From positions 46,136,987 through 46,200,986 of the forward strand of contig CM053325.1 of NCBI GenBank assembly GCA_028583605.1: a DNA stretch of 64,000 nucleotides, in the 5' to 3' direction. The DNA comes from Dastarcus helophoroides. Lineage: Eukaryota > Arthropoda > Insecta > Coleoptera > Bothrideridae. The translations under genes were made by a program, and so were the position numbers. Below the pieces are notes generated by a model. The model ran no database searches. It was not told the DNA's origin and saw only the letters and a program-made list of their open reading frames with translations. The first letter of the stretch is position 1, and each line of letters opens with the position of its first letter. Of this stretch, positions 36,092 to 46,704 are shown in pieces.

Positions 36092-36345
36092 AAAAGGCCC
36101 TAAAAAACAACTAATTAAAGTTGTTGATTTTTTCTATCGGACTTCAAATAAACAAGTGATTATTAAAAATGGCTATTTTCAGTTTTTTCTAAATAAAATC
36201 CAGTTGAATTGGAATTCAATTGTTTTCACAGCGCGACATTGTTAGGCATTAAATTCTACACTTCTTTGCTTATTTAAGCTTATTTAAGCTTCCTAGTATC
36301 TTTATTCGAGTTCCCTGTAGTAAAACTAATATTTAGTTCAACCTG
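36092..36345. repeat. Right inverted arm of composite element
   Basis: This is the reverse complement of the left arm at 32736-32997, ending GTTCAACCTG at 36345. It has a 10-bp local duplication, CTTATTTAAG, at 36268-36290. The arms differ by many substitutions and small indels, so the element is old. The complete unit with the internal retrotransposon is about 3.6 kb. Confidence 0.8.
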
Positions 36346-38920
36346 TATATGGTATCCTTATCTTCGATTAGATAGAGCTGCAAAAAATACACACAAAACA
36401 TATTGTCATCGGTTAAGTTACAAGAAGCTTTTTCAGTTATAAACACTAACGTTTGATGTGTTTCTACTTCATACGCAGCATAATTTACATAACAGTGTGA
36501 ACTTCGCGATCCCAAAATGCAGTCCAATGTACAGATTAATGAGCAAGAGGGGCAATAAATTATAATATGTACATTAGACAATCATCGGATCGTGCCTGAT
36601 AGTATCACACGTGCAGAAATAATAGTGGTGGACAAAACAAGATTTCTTTTCTTGCTTGTTAACTTATTGTGTTGTCTTAGTAAGTTAGTTTGTATTGCGC
36701 ATGACCAACAATAAAACGGGTTCAGAATTAATTGTGACGTAATCAAATAAATCGTCTATAAAAGGTGTAAAGACAAAATAAGACGATAAATTTGATAAGT
36801 TGGCACAATAAGATCATTGCTAAAAGATTAATTGCAGCCAGAGACAAAATTTGAAGACGTTATAAAAAGTCCAATTTTGAATATACTGTATTACCCGCAT
36901 AGAAAACCTTCTTTTTTAATAAATTGAAGAAAAATTAGGGGAAATGACAATTAAATAATTTTACCAAATTTAGAGAATTATGTTCTTTTCCAAAAAGTAA
37001 TGCTGCATGCTTAGCACTTCAAGTACTACTGAAAAAAAGCGTTTAGTGTGATCAGAACCTTAGGCATTGTTTTCAACATCTAAGTAGAGACAAGAAGTTG
37101 ATGGTTATTGTAATACTGGTGAGCAAAAAGTAGTGCGAATATTCTTGACGGAAGATTTAAAATAAAAAATTTGTATCCTATATTATCAAAAATGCTGACG
37201 GATATACATACATACTTAGTTCTACGAAACGAGAAAATCCCATGAGAAAGACCATTTTCTGCAAACATTATCGGTTATTATCAGCAAATATTGAAAAAAG
37301 CGAGAAATCTTGCTTCTTGCCAAAAACACGTTTGGCTGTTAATAAGAAAGAGCATCACAAGCACAAGGAGAAACACATTAACAGGCAACGTATTTCCATA
37401 TCTAAGTTGCGTGGGAAGATTTATTCATTTTTCAGTTGTCGCACAAGCAAATTTATTATTTTGGGTTTTAACCAGATGCTCAATTTCAGAATCTCATAGA
37501 TAGTTCTTTAAGTGTTATGCAGATTAATGTGAGTGCCGTAGCAGCGTCGGAAAACGTCCATTCAGTCCCGATGGCACATTTCAACGTCAATTCAGTCCGG
37601 TCATTACTGTAGATGTGGAAATTCAGTCCCGGGCTCTCTGATGAGATGCATTAATCCAGTCTTATTGAAATTAAACGTTTTATTGGTTATATAGAAACGT
37701 ATGTACAGGCTGATATAACTTTTAAGTAGATATATCAGGTGGATTCTGGGCCAAATGACGTCACAGAACAACTTTTTGTAGACTGAAGTCACGTCAACCC
37801 AGCAGAGTACTCTATTATTGGTGTAATTTATGGGAATAGCCGAGTTCAGTCCCGGGTCCATAATCTTGAGCTAATGGCAAAAAATTTTGTACAAAAATTG
37901 AATATTTTATCGACATGTATGGTATCCAAAGAATACAAAAATTCTAAATTTGTCTTGGAACCAAAACTGCACACCTAACGTTCTACACCGCCAAAAATTT
38001 CCTTGTGATAGTGAAATTTAAAATTGCCTCCAACAATAAGTCCTTTACCTTTTTCACTCAAGGCAGACTTAAATATTCGACATTGCTCAATTGTAAATCC
38101 AAAGAAGAAGAATTGCACTGGGACCGAACTTATTTAACTATATTTTGGCACCACCCATTAACGCAGGTAAATCGAACTGAACTGGGCAGTTGTAATTTAT
38201 TAATAATTTGCAACATTTAATTTCTTTTTTCATGATGCAATAGTAAAACTGATTATCTGATTCATTAGAGCTAATGGAAATTATTGGGTTATGTCTAATT
38301 TCTTTACAACAACTTAAATAGTATGCAGCTTTCATGCAAATTACAAATCAAGCTGTTAGATCCAAGATATTTACAGATCAGTGAACATCGTCTAATTCAA
38401 AATAAAATAATGTAACTACTTGAGAAACTAACTACCGCCTTAATTACCACGATTACCACGCGAGTTACATGTAAACGATAAATGTCAAGTTCTAGAAACC
38501 TTGGACTTCACTTGCACTACAAAAAAAGAGTTTGGCGCTTTGCCTTATTCTTTTATTTAGTAAGGTTTCATAGAAAGCGAATGCAGTTAACTTACAATCA
38601 TTACAATCACCACATGTATGTAAACTTTTAAAGAAATTAAATGCACTATTCGCAGCAATAAGGGATATAAAAAAGATCCTAAACTTTTAGTTAGGCGGTT
38701 TTTAAAACGTTGTAGCTCAAACTAAAATGGTCATAGAGAAAAATAAAAAGTAAATTAAAGCCTTAAGTTTCTTATTTTACAATCTCGGCTTCAAAAATGT
38801 TTACCACCTGCAGTTGTTAAATAACTATTAAAAAAAACCTTTAACCAAAATTTGTCAACAAATTTTTGCTTACTTATAAGCAGGTTCATGACCTTTAGTA
38901 ATCTTTATAGTAATTCCATT
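36346..38920. other. AT-rich DNA upstream of the receptor cluster
   Basis: No gene is supported. Between 37561 and 37860 the word TTCAGTCCSG occurs four times, with one TGACGTCA-type CRE palindrome (~37757). The minus-strand frame 37604-37861 runs through this. It may be a repeat family. Two overlapping plus-strand frames at 37242-37503 are Lys/His-rich but unrecognised. Confidence 0.35.
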
Positions 38921-39121
38921 ATGAAATTCTTCTACCTAGTGTTATCCTATTCGACTGGCCTCCTATTCCTGCACAATGATTTACATAGCGCTGAGTTATC
39001 GTCGTTCCAAACAAGAGTTATTTTGGACTTTGATAATAATTACTCGAGCAATAACGATTGTACAGAAATTGTCCGAAGGATTTTAAATATTGCAATACAG
39101 TTTCTGTTCTACAAGTTATTA
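38921..39121 (+). CDS. Possible signal-peptide first exon, unidentified gene
   Basis: From ATG 38921 the frame gives a good signal peptide (MKFFYLVLSYSTGLLFL, then HNDLHS) followed by a hydrophilic segment with DFDNNYSSNNDCTEIVRRIL. It reaches a strong GTGAGT donor at 39122 after exactly 67 codons (phase 0). The arrangement fits the first exon of a secreted or membrane protein, perhaps another chemosensory gene. It could also be chance or a pseudogene piece: no second exon is evident in the 360 bp before the receptor gene that follows. Confidence 0.33.
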
Positions 39122-39481
39122 GTGAGTGTTAAGTGAATCTAATTATATTTAGCGTAACCTGAAAAAATCTCATTTAATAAATTATTTCTAATTCACGCAT
39201 TAATTCCACCTAAAATATTTCTTGTGAATTGTACTAAATGTCGTCGTATCGCTTATAAAAGTTTTTGCTTACTACGTCAATAATGTCCAAATTGATTTAA
39301 ACAAGTGAAAGCTTATAATTTATGTATTATATTTTTTGCTAGCAAACATATTTCTCCGGGTCGCTCGGTGACCAAAATTATATTTACTAGTAATTATGTA
39401 GTAAATAAATTTAGTTTACTCAATAAAACACAATTATATGAAATTATAATAGAATAGCAATTTCTCTAAACAGTCGTCAAA

Positions 39482-40498
39482 ATGTCGCATAGAAAGTGCT
39501 GCATAGTTTGTGCCCTAAAGCCTTTATACCGTTATGGGTACATAGTTAGTGGACTTTATAAAATTACCTGTCCACAAGAATTTGAAAATAAAGATGATAT
39601 GGTAGTATTTGAAACAAATACTTTTGTAAAATTTCTATTTTATTCGGCAGGCATTTATTTGCTGCTATTTACGATTGCCCAATTAATGTACGTAATGTTA
39701 TACGTTGAAATTAAAGATCTTGATATTATGCTAACAGAACTCTTAACAAATGCTGGAGCTATCATGATAATATTTCCTTCGGCTGCACAATGTGAAAAAA
39801 GGAAATTATATTTGAATAATTATATGCTTATGCTCAGAGATCTACAAAAAAATAAAGCCGTAATTGCAAAAGACACAAGGCAGATAGTTAAAAAGATTAA
39901 TAACTTAAAAATAGCTGTTTTTATTTGGATGCTGGCATCATATGTAATGATTTTTTTAGTACATTTCGTTGGACATCCTGAAAAAGTCCCAAATTTATAT
40001 TATCGACAACCAGCGCTATATGCGTTGGCATACACTCAGTCAGTGTATAGTATCCATATTACACTTATGACTTTCCTCCATAATGCACTATTTACGGCAA
40101 CTTTTGATTTTACAAGAAGAGTATTCAGATATAGAGAAAGAAATGATTCGAAAATGCTAAAAATTACAGATGGAGTGTACTCCGTGAAATATGAGAAAAC
40201 TTCAAAGTCCTTTGCACCCCAGATATTTATAGAAAAACTAAAATATATCAGACGAAAACATTTAGGTCTATTTTCGAGTTATATGCATCTGTCGGAATGG
40301 ACCAGGCCGTTATTTTTGTATTGGTGGTTGTTAATATTATTTGTCCTAGTTGCCAGCTTTTATATTTTTTTCGTCAATTTAATGGACAATAAGAGCGATG
40401 TTTATTCTTACTACGATCTCGCAATTTCTGTGACCATGAGCTTACAGTTGGGAGTATGCATTTATTTTTGTATTGTGTCTTCGGATTCTGGGCACATT
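39482..40498 (+). CDS. Gustatory-receptor-like protein, main exon (tandem copy 1)
   Basis: The 339 codons from ATG 39482 (context TCAAAATGT) run to a GTAAGT donor at 40499, phase 0. The protein has six predicted membrane segments (about 48-73, 84-103, 142-164, 179-206, 275-300 and 308-332). There is a Cys-rich N-terminus (CCIVCALKPLYRYGY) and a KYIRRKHLGL motif before the fifth segment, as in insect 7tm_7 gustatory receptors. Such receptors sit in chemosensory neuron membranes as ligand-gated cation channels. The family's last exon, carrying segment 7 and the TYxxxxxQF motif, should follow but was not found, so the gene is incomplete or has a long intron crossing the Penelope-like insertion. 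The 14 codons that extend the frame past 40498 are intron. It is a clear paralogue of the exon at 47477. Confidence 0.82.
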
Positions 40499-41244
40499 GT
40501 AAGTAATTTTTTTTTTATTCTCATTCCGAAAGGACGTGTTTGAATTATCCTATATAAACTTGTATATACTACAGTTGAAACCACAAGATACCTACTCTTT
40601 TGCTTGAAATGATTTGCATACTAAGCTGACGAGATCTAATCTGGATCGAAACTAGTCTTTAAATATGAATATGGATTCCAGTTGATCTATATAATATTTT
40701 GAAGCTATAGATAGATCTCCTTAAGGGTAAGGAGCTCTATGCGATATCTTTGTGCTCTAGGTCAGTAATGGCGAAATTAAAACACGAGCGTCAGCAGATG
40801 ACTCATGGAGGTTTTTTTAAATGATCGTCTCTTTAATTTTAACTCCTCGATATGTTGGCTTTAGATTCAATTTTAAGACTTTTTTCAAAAATTTTTACTT
40901 TTTAAATTAGATTTCTGAGAAATGATTAGCCTTTAAAATCGTTTGAGTAAAAATTTTACACTTTAAATGATTCTTTATTTTCTAAAGAGTTTAAAACTCT
41001 TGGAAATGTGTTTATAAAAATTTTGTCTTTAGATTCATTTTATTGAGTATTTACAAATTTCTTTTAAATCTAGTTATTACTCTGTGGATATTTCTGGTTG
41101 GCTTTTTAAGAACGGAAAATTCTTAGAAATCGTTCTTTATAAATCTAAAGCTGTAAATGAGTTTTCTTTATTCCATAAAATTTTCCTTAATAATTTGCAT
41201 TTCTAACAAAGTTTGAGTTAAATGACTTAATACTGTACATTTTG
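40499..41244. other. Probable intron of receptor copy 1
   Basis: This follows the GTAAGT donor. It contains T-rich array words (TTTTTCAAAAATTTTTACTT near 40880) and no recognisable exon with a TYxxxxxQF motif. Confidence 0.4.
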
Positions 41245-42280
41245 TATGTAGTTTTATTGGACCTTTTTTCGCTGGTCACTCTTTTCACAATCCTAAATTT
41301 CAGTACCTTCTATTAAGGAATGGCAATCTGTTATAGATTGCCTCAAACAGCGATTGCGTTGGATCTTGGTTTTCTGTGATCGTTTTGAAAAAAGTGTTCG
41401 CAAATTTTCGATTTTGAAAAATCTCCCTTACTTAGGTAATTCTTATGTTCTGGTCTCTCGGATAAAATCAAACGAATAGACCAAAATTCAATATACGTAC
41501 AGCATTCAAAACCCAAAATACTCTAAGATCATTACTAGTAAATACAAAACCAAAAAATGAAACACAACATACCAAAAATTGTATTTATAAAATAACCTGC
41601 GAATGCAACAAAATTTACATAGGTGAAACATCCAGACCTATGTGGATTCGTATTAACGAACATAAGAATTACCTAAGTAAGGGAGATTTTTCAAAATCGA
41701 AAATTTGCGAACACTCTTTTCAATACGATCACAGAATTCAGTGGACAAAATCCTGCATTATTGGCAGAGAAACACATTATAAAAAAAGAAAAATTAAAGA
41801 AGCAGCTTTAATTTTACTAAATGGAGATAACTGTGTCGCGAATTGTTCGATTGATATAAACGGTATGTGGCTGCCATTGTTAAAACGAGAAAAACAAGTA
41901 GGTCGCCTTAGAATCACCTGGGGAATAACCTAATAAACTGTTAGAATTACTTTCTGACAGCTTACACAAATTTGTAAAGGAATAAATTTGAATTGATTTT
42001 CTGAGACGGGCAGAGAATAACACTGCCCGAAACGTTAAAATTTTAAAAAATCTTGTTGTTGTTTATTTTTTACGTCGTTTAAATTTTAATATAGTTTTAA
42101 GTGTTTTTCAGTGTTGAGTCCCAAACGGCGATTGACAAACCAAGATCCAACGCAATCGCTGTTTGCGGCAATCTATAACAGATTGCCATTCCTTAATAGA
42201 AGGTACTGAAATTTAGCATTGTGAAAGGAGTGACCGGCGAAGAAAAAGCCAATAAAACTGCATACAAATATGAATACTTC
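41245..42280 (+). mobile_element. Penelope-like element fragment with inverted self-copy
   Basis: Left segment 41245-41374 is the inverse of 42144-42272 (CAATCTGTTATAGATTGCC, CAGCGATTGCGTTGGATC, TTTCAGTACCTTCTATTAAG). Directly next to it, 41375-41455 is the inverse of 41656-41748 within the endonuclease gene (GGGAGATTTTTCAAAATCG). So the left part is an inverted, internally deleted copy of the element itself fused to the 5'-truncated main copy. Penelope-like elements are known for such inverted or partly tandem terminal copies. The reverse transcriptase is missing. Confidence 0.78.
41466..41933 (+). pseudogene. Penelope-like GIY-YIG endonuclease domain
   Basis: The frame is open from 41466 to TAA after 41933 (about 155 codons; the first ATG is at 41640). 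It starts in the reverse-transcriptase/endonuclease connector (KFNIRTAF, NTLRSLLVNTKPKNE) and enters the GIY-YIG nuclease. CIYKITCECNKIYIGETSRP holds the GIY (here CIY) and YIG motifs; RINEHKN carries the conserved Arg and KEAALILL the catalytic Glu. The enzyme nicks target DNA for retrotransposition. The domain itself is free of stops although the reverse transcriptase is gone. Without an upstream start it is probably not expressed. Confidence 0.85.
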
Positions 42281-42949
42281 GCAAATAAATTACAGAGAAT
42301 ACTGTACATCTTCTTCTAGTTTTTATAACTTTGGAATTTTTTAAAAAGAAGAATTTTTTTGCAATTTTTGATTTTTTTCATAGACATTTTTCATTTACTA
42401 TTTTTTTTGTACAAATATTAGTCAGTGAATTTTAGGTTTAAACTTGAAATTACTTTTTTATTGGTAATTAGTTTATAAAAGATTCTAAAAAATATTGTTT
42501 TGAAATTTAGAGTAATTTCTCGAAATTAAATCTTTTTAAAGATGCTAAAATGAAATCAAAATTTTAGGTAACAAGTTAAAGACTTCTACTAAAAGTTTAC
42601 ATTGTGTTTATGTATTAATGCGTAATCAGAAAAAATCAGCATAATTTTTTTTATAAGTTATGAAAAAAATACATGCACTCTCGGCCCGAGGAGGTTGGGT
42701 GTATTAGGCGAGAAACCTACACAGCGCCCACTAACTAATTTTGACTACAAAAAAAAATCAAAAAAAGGTCTTCCCGGTATATTTGTTGAATAATTTGTGT
42801 CAACCAAACAAAGGATGACCTGGCTCATTACCAACGGCGGCGCTCATTGCACCCATTTACGGCCTCTACAATTTCAGCTCCCTAGGCGGTAGCTTAGGTC
42901 GCTCATATAAACCCTCTGTGTATGCTGCTGTTACGCCTCTTACACATGA
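42281..42949. other. AT-rich spacer with T-rich array words
   Basis: 42320-42560 is T-rich with the array vocabulary. 42660-42900 is GC-richer (TCGGCCCGAGGAGG, ACGGCGGCGCTC) and may be an unrecognised element end. No gene is seen. Confidence 0.4.
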
Positions 42950-43705
42950 GCGGTTTTTCGTGTGTCAGCAAAATTTGTCGACCGGCACAAAAACCGACGA
43001 AAAGGTTTTCACATGGCACCAGCGTTTGGTTTGCCGCCGCGGTACATATTGGTACTTTACATGAGCCGTAATGCAAAGAGTTGCTACGAAAGTTTTGTGT
43101 GCATATGTTATATGTAAAAAAACCAAATCTCATAAAAAAACAAAAATGAAAATGTGGATTCATCCCCTACTATAGGAGAGAATTACAGTCGGAGCTTTTT
43201 GCGCACTTTTTTCCAAATTAAAATGTAATGAATCAAAATTTTGTAATTCTTTTCGAAGGTCTGTTTTATCGTTCGATTTTTTGCTTAGACAATTTAAAAA
43301 CCAAATATGTATAGTATATAACAAAGGAGTAGTTAAATTATCGTAAACGATTAATAAGATGAGTTTAGAAATCCTATTCAACAAAAAAATTAAATTACAG
43401 CCAACCAGGAATTTTAGAGAAGTTTGAATTCGGGTCTGACTTCTGCAGAATATTTAGCGCGACGACGGTTTTGTCGCCGTTCGTGTGCAAACCTACAGAA
43501 GCTGCCTGCTAACAAAACCTTAGCGACGGTGAAAATACCGACCGGCGATCTTGTGTTCCCCGTCGATATTTCAAGTTTTGCGGCAACCGGTCGGTCAAAT
43601 TGCCGTTGCCGCTATCGTGTGTAAAGTTGCATTAAACTCCTTGTTATTTAAAATTTGGTCAGTTTTTGTGCCGGTCGCCAAATTTGCCGACCGGCGAAAA
43701 ACCGC
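42950..43705. mobile_element. Inverted-repeat element, 756 bp, GC-richer than surroundings
   Basis: Left end GCGGTTTTTCG at 42950 is mirrored at 43705 (CGAAAAACCGC). The arms continue inwards with CAAATTTG/CGACCGGCACAAAAAC-type blocks for about 50 bp. TGA flanks both sides (42947-42949 and 43706-43708), a possible 3-bp target duplication. The interior has more CG-rich words (GACGACGGTTTTGTCGCC, GCGGCAACCGG). No transposase was found; the small frames inside are shadows of the repeats. Confidence 0.7.
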
Positions 43706-43815
43706 TGATAAAATAAATTTCATTACAGACACAATACTTGGTCCAAATTATCACAGATGCGTAATTTATTTTTCGGTAAAATCTTAAAATATTGTTTAGT
43801 TACTAAATATCGATA

Positions 43816-44400
43816 TGGGTGATTCTCTACTAACTGAAAAATCGTTGTCCGTACGTTTTTTTAAATAGATATCTAGATATCTTTGTCGAATTTTTTTTGT
43901 ACGATCAGAGAACTTCATAATATTAGACCCACTGTTGAGTTGCAAGGGACCATTGTTCATAATTTTTTTCTTTGACATCCAAATCATATCCAAAAAAAGT
44001 CTCCTGGTATGTTTGACAATGAAAATTTTATCATTTCGAAGAAAGTTTAAAATAGATATTATATAAGAATAATTTAATTTTGGAAGTATAAATTGAAAGA
44101 AGATAAAAGATAGAAGACAAAAATGAAACACTAAAATCTGCACTGGTAATTTGTCAACTATATTTTCAATGTTAAAACTGGTGCCGTGTGTCCAAAAAAC
44201 AATCCCCTGTCATTTTGAAAATGCCACCAAATGTTATTTATGGGTTTCAAACCGCTAGTTTTGCATCTAATGGAACGTGAATAATTTGATATTCAAGATA
44301 TTATCATTTTACAACACACATCCATTTTACTTTACAATATAAAAAATAATGTTTGAACAGCGTTTTATACAGAATTTTTTAGTTAGTAGAGAATCACCCA
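43816..44400. mobile_element. MITE with TA target, 585 bp
   Basis: Both ends are TGGGTGATTCTCTACTAACT, inverted, and perfect over 20 bp (43816 onward and 44400 backward). They are flanked by TA (43814-43815 and 44401-44402). A TA duplication suggests a Tc1/mariner-class MITE. The minus-strand 115-codon frame across it (43796-44143) includes the terminal repeat and is not a recognisable protein. Confidence 0.85.
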
Positions 44401-44579
44401 TATGGTATAAGATAAAAACATATAAGTAATTGGATGTACTTTGACGAGAGCTTTGAAGAGGTCTTTGGGGAATTCGGACTTTCGGATGAAAATCTGCTGA
44501 TACCAACAAAATTGCAAAAGAAATTTACACTTGTGTCATGAACAGTGGGAAATATTTTAAAAAGTAACATGTGCAACAT

Positions 44580-44850
44580 TAGTGAAATTAGAATTTCCTA
44601 AAAGGTTCTTCCTTCATAAAAATTAGATGCCGCGTCTCGTTGGCGTCCTCCCTAATGTCCGTTTCTGTATAATTCACTTTGTCAGGCCGCAACCGATTGA
44701 TAATGGGTTTGACCCTTACAACATTTATTGTGAATGACTAGTTGGCGCCTTCTATATCTGGTATTTTTCTTTATCTGCTTTCTGGAAATATATTTTGTGT
44801 CGAATGTCGTCTTTTAGCGGAACGCTCACGGTATCATGTACAATAATCAG
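44580..44850 (-). pseudogene. Coding-like relic, possibly retroelement-derived
   Basis: On the minus strand, with one frameshift, a protein-like stretch appears: VHDTVSVPLKDDIRHKIYFQ, then INVVRVKPIINRLRPDKVN and YTETDIREDANETRHLIFMK, ending FRKF and a stop. The polar/charged balance is unlike random AT-rich translation. I cannot assign it; the tail of a retroelement polyprotein is one possibility. Confidence 0.3.
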
Positions 44851-45010
44851 CAATATTTAATTCCCAAATAAAAAATGTTGTAGAAAGTCGAAATTTTTAA
44901 ATGCATACATTTTCTTGTCGAAATTTAAAATAAAACTATATTTTTCAGGACAATGGTATTTTTCAACAAAGTCAAAATTTTTTGAAAAAAAAATAAAATT
45001 CTCTTGAAGA

Positions 45011-45555
45011 ATTGAAATACAAATCTTGTCCCCTGAAACCAAGAAATATTAAAAAACACAACAAAGGTTGCTCTAATGCGTTTCGATAGCCAAGCTATCA
45101 TCTTCAGACAGATACTATCACTTAATCCTAAAATTAACCCTTATATACTAAGAACATTCACTTCGTGCATAATAGACCGCATTCGAATTATATGTCAAAT
45201 GCATGTGAAAGCTTAGCCATCCATAAGGCTGGAGACTACCTTATGAATGGTTGCGCTGGTCTTTTAGGCTATTCATTTCTGTTAAAAATAGTTAAGGTTG
45301 ATAGATAAGGAATTGTGACACTACGCCGTGTATGATTAGATGCGCATGCGCGTTCGAATACGGTCGATCCTGCACGAAGTGAATATTCTTAGTATTTATA
45401 TACCGACACCTAATCCTAAAATTAACCCTTATGGGTTAATTAGTTGTCGGTATCTCTGTGAAGATGATAGGTTGGTTATCGAAACCCGTTAGAGCAACCT
45501 TGGTTGTGTTTTTTATTCTTCCTTGGTTTCAGGGGACAAGATTTGTATTTCAATT
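45011..45555. repeat. Long inverted repeat with hairpin motifs
   Basis: Arms 45011-45110 and 45456-45555 are inverse copies (ATTGAAATACAAATCTTGTC, CCCTGAAACCAAG, CACAACNAAGGTTGCTCTAA, GTTTCGATA). Inside lie further inverted blocks (AACATTCACTTCGTGCA near 45152 and TGCACGAAGTGAATATTC near 45372) and a repeated word, AATCCTAAAATTAACCCTTA (45124 and 45411). Each arm carries the hairpin GAAGATGATAG-loop-CTATCGAAAC. This type of terminus is common in Penelope-like and other non-autonomous elements. Confidence 0.7.
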
Positions 45556-46341
45556 TTTAAAGATAACCAAGGACCAGTCCGTTCCACCAAAATTATGACT
45601 TCTCACGAAGATCGAAATTTTGCAAAAAGTCGAAACTTTCATTGAAATGAAAATTAAAAAAAAAGAAATATATATTTTCTTTTAATTCATGATGGGTTTG
45701 AAGGTAAAATTTTAAAACTTTTATTTTATTAAAATATCAAGCTAAATTTAGTTCATTTTTACTCTAAATTTGCAATTTTAAATCCGAAATTCCAAGTGCT
45801 ATTTTTTTTCAAAGTTTTAAAACTTTTAATTTGGTTTTAAATTCCGGCCTGGCATTTTCAATCTATACCATTTGTTTAAGTCTTGGATACCTTTTGAAAT
45901 TTCAAACTTAAATCGCTTTTGTTATTAGAGCTGTTTCTTAAATAAATTTTATGCTTTAATGTGGTTGCCCTTTCCTACAACCTAATATTTTATATGTACA
46001 TTTGTAAGTTTTTAGTAACTTTTAAGATACTCTTGTCTTATCTTTTTCCCGAAAAATGTTTGGGTCAATTTCACTTTTCCCCAATTTTGAGTTTAACTTT
46101 TTTAAATTACACATCATTCTGAATAAGGCAGAAAAAAAAATTTAGAATTTTCGAAAAACCCGCTATTTTAAAATTTTTCTTTTTAAAATGTTCTTGCCAA
46201 ATTTATGGTCATTATCTGATTACTAAAGCACTGAACCTACACTGTGGCTTGTGATTAAGTCCAAAGAAGGTTTTACTCCTTTACCACATCGGCAATTAAA
46301 TAAATAATTTCGCGATACGTATTTCGCCAGCAGAACTGGCA

Positions 46342-46704
46342 TTTTCAAGCGCACTAATCTAAAAAGATTAGCAACAGATATTAAGATTCAAGTCGATTCT
46401 GGCGGTCTTTTGCTTTCTTTCCTATTTCTATTTGTTTAACACATCTGGTTCATGCAATTTTGACCTGCCACAAATAACCTTCAATAAACTGAAGGCCGCT
46501 AATGGTCCTTTAATCCCCGTTAAGGGTAACTGGCCTCTGATTGATGTAAATTGTTTCGTATGCGTCAAGTTCTCTGTTATTTGTGACCGATCTTCACAAT
46601 TTAAAATTTTCGATGTTAAAGACCGCCAGCATCGATTTGAATCTCAATGCAGATGACGTGGATGCATCTTTTGTTAATCTTTTTAGATTAGTACGCTTGA
46701 AAAT
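46342..46704. repeat. Inverted repeat, ~360 bp
   Basis: The left arm 46342-46420 (GGCATTTTCAAGCGCACTAA, AAAAAGATTA, GATTCAAGTCGAT, CTGGCGGTCTT) is mirrored by 46616-46704. The left arm also holds a local hairpin, GCCAGCAGAACTGGC. The flanking minus-strand word CTGGCGAAATACG resembles element ends of the Penelope type. It encodes nothing recognisable. Confidence 0.65.

Noticed and set aside
40499..40543. Extension of receptor copy 1 past the donor
   Set aside because: Begins with GTAAGT and loses similarity to the paralogue at the same point, so it is intron.
43796..44143. 115-codon minus-strand frame
   Set aside because: Includes the terminal repeat of the MITE at 43816-44400 and has no family likeness.
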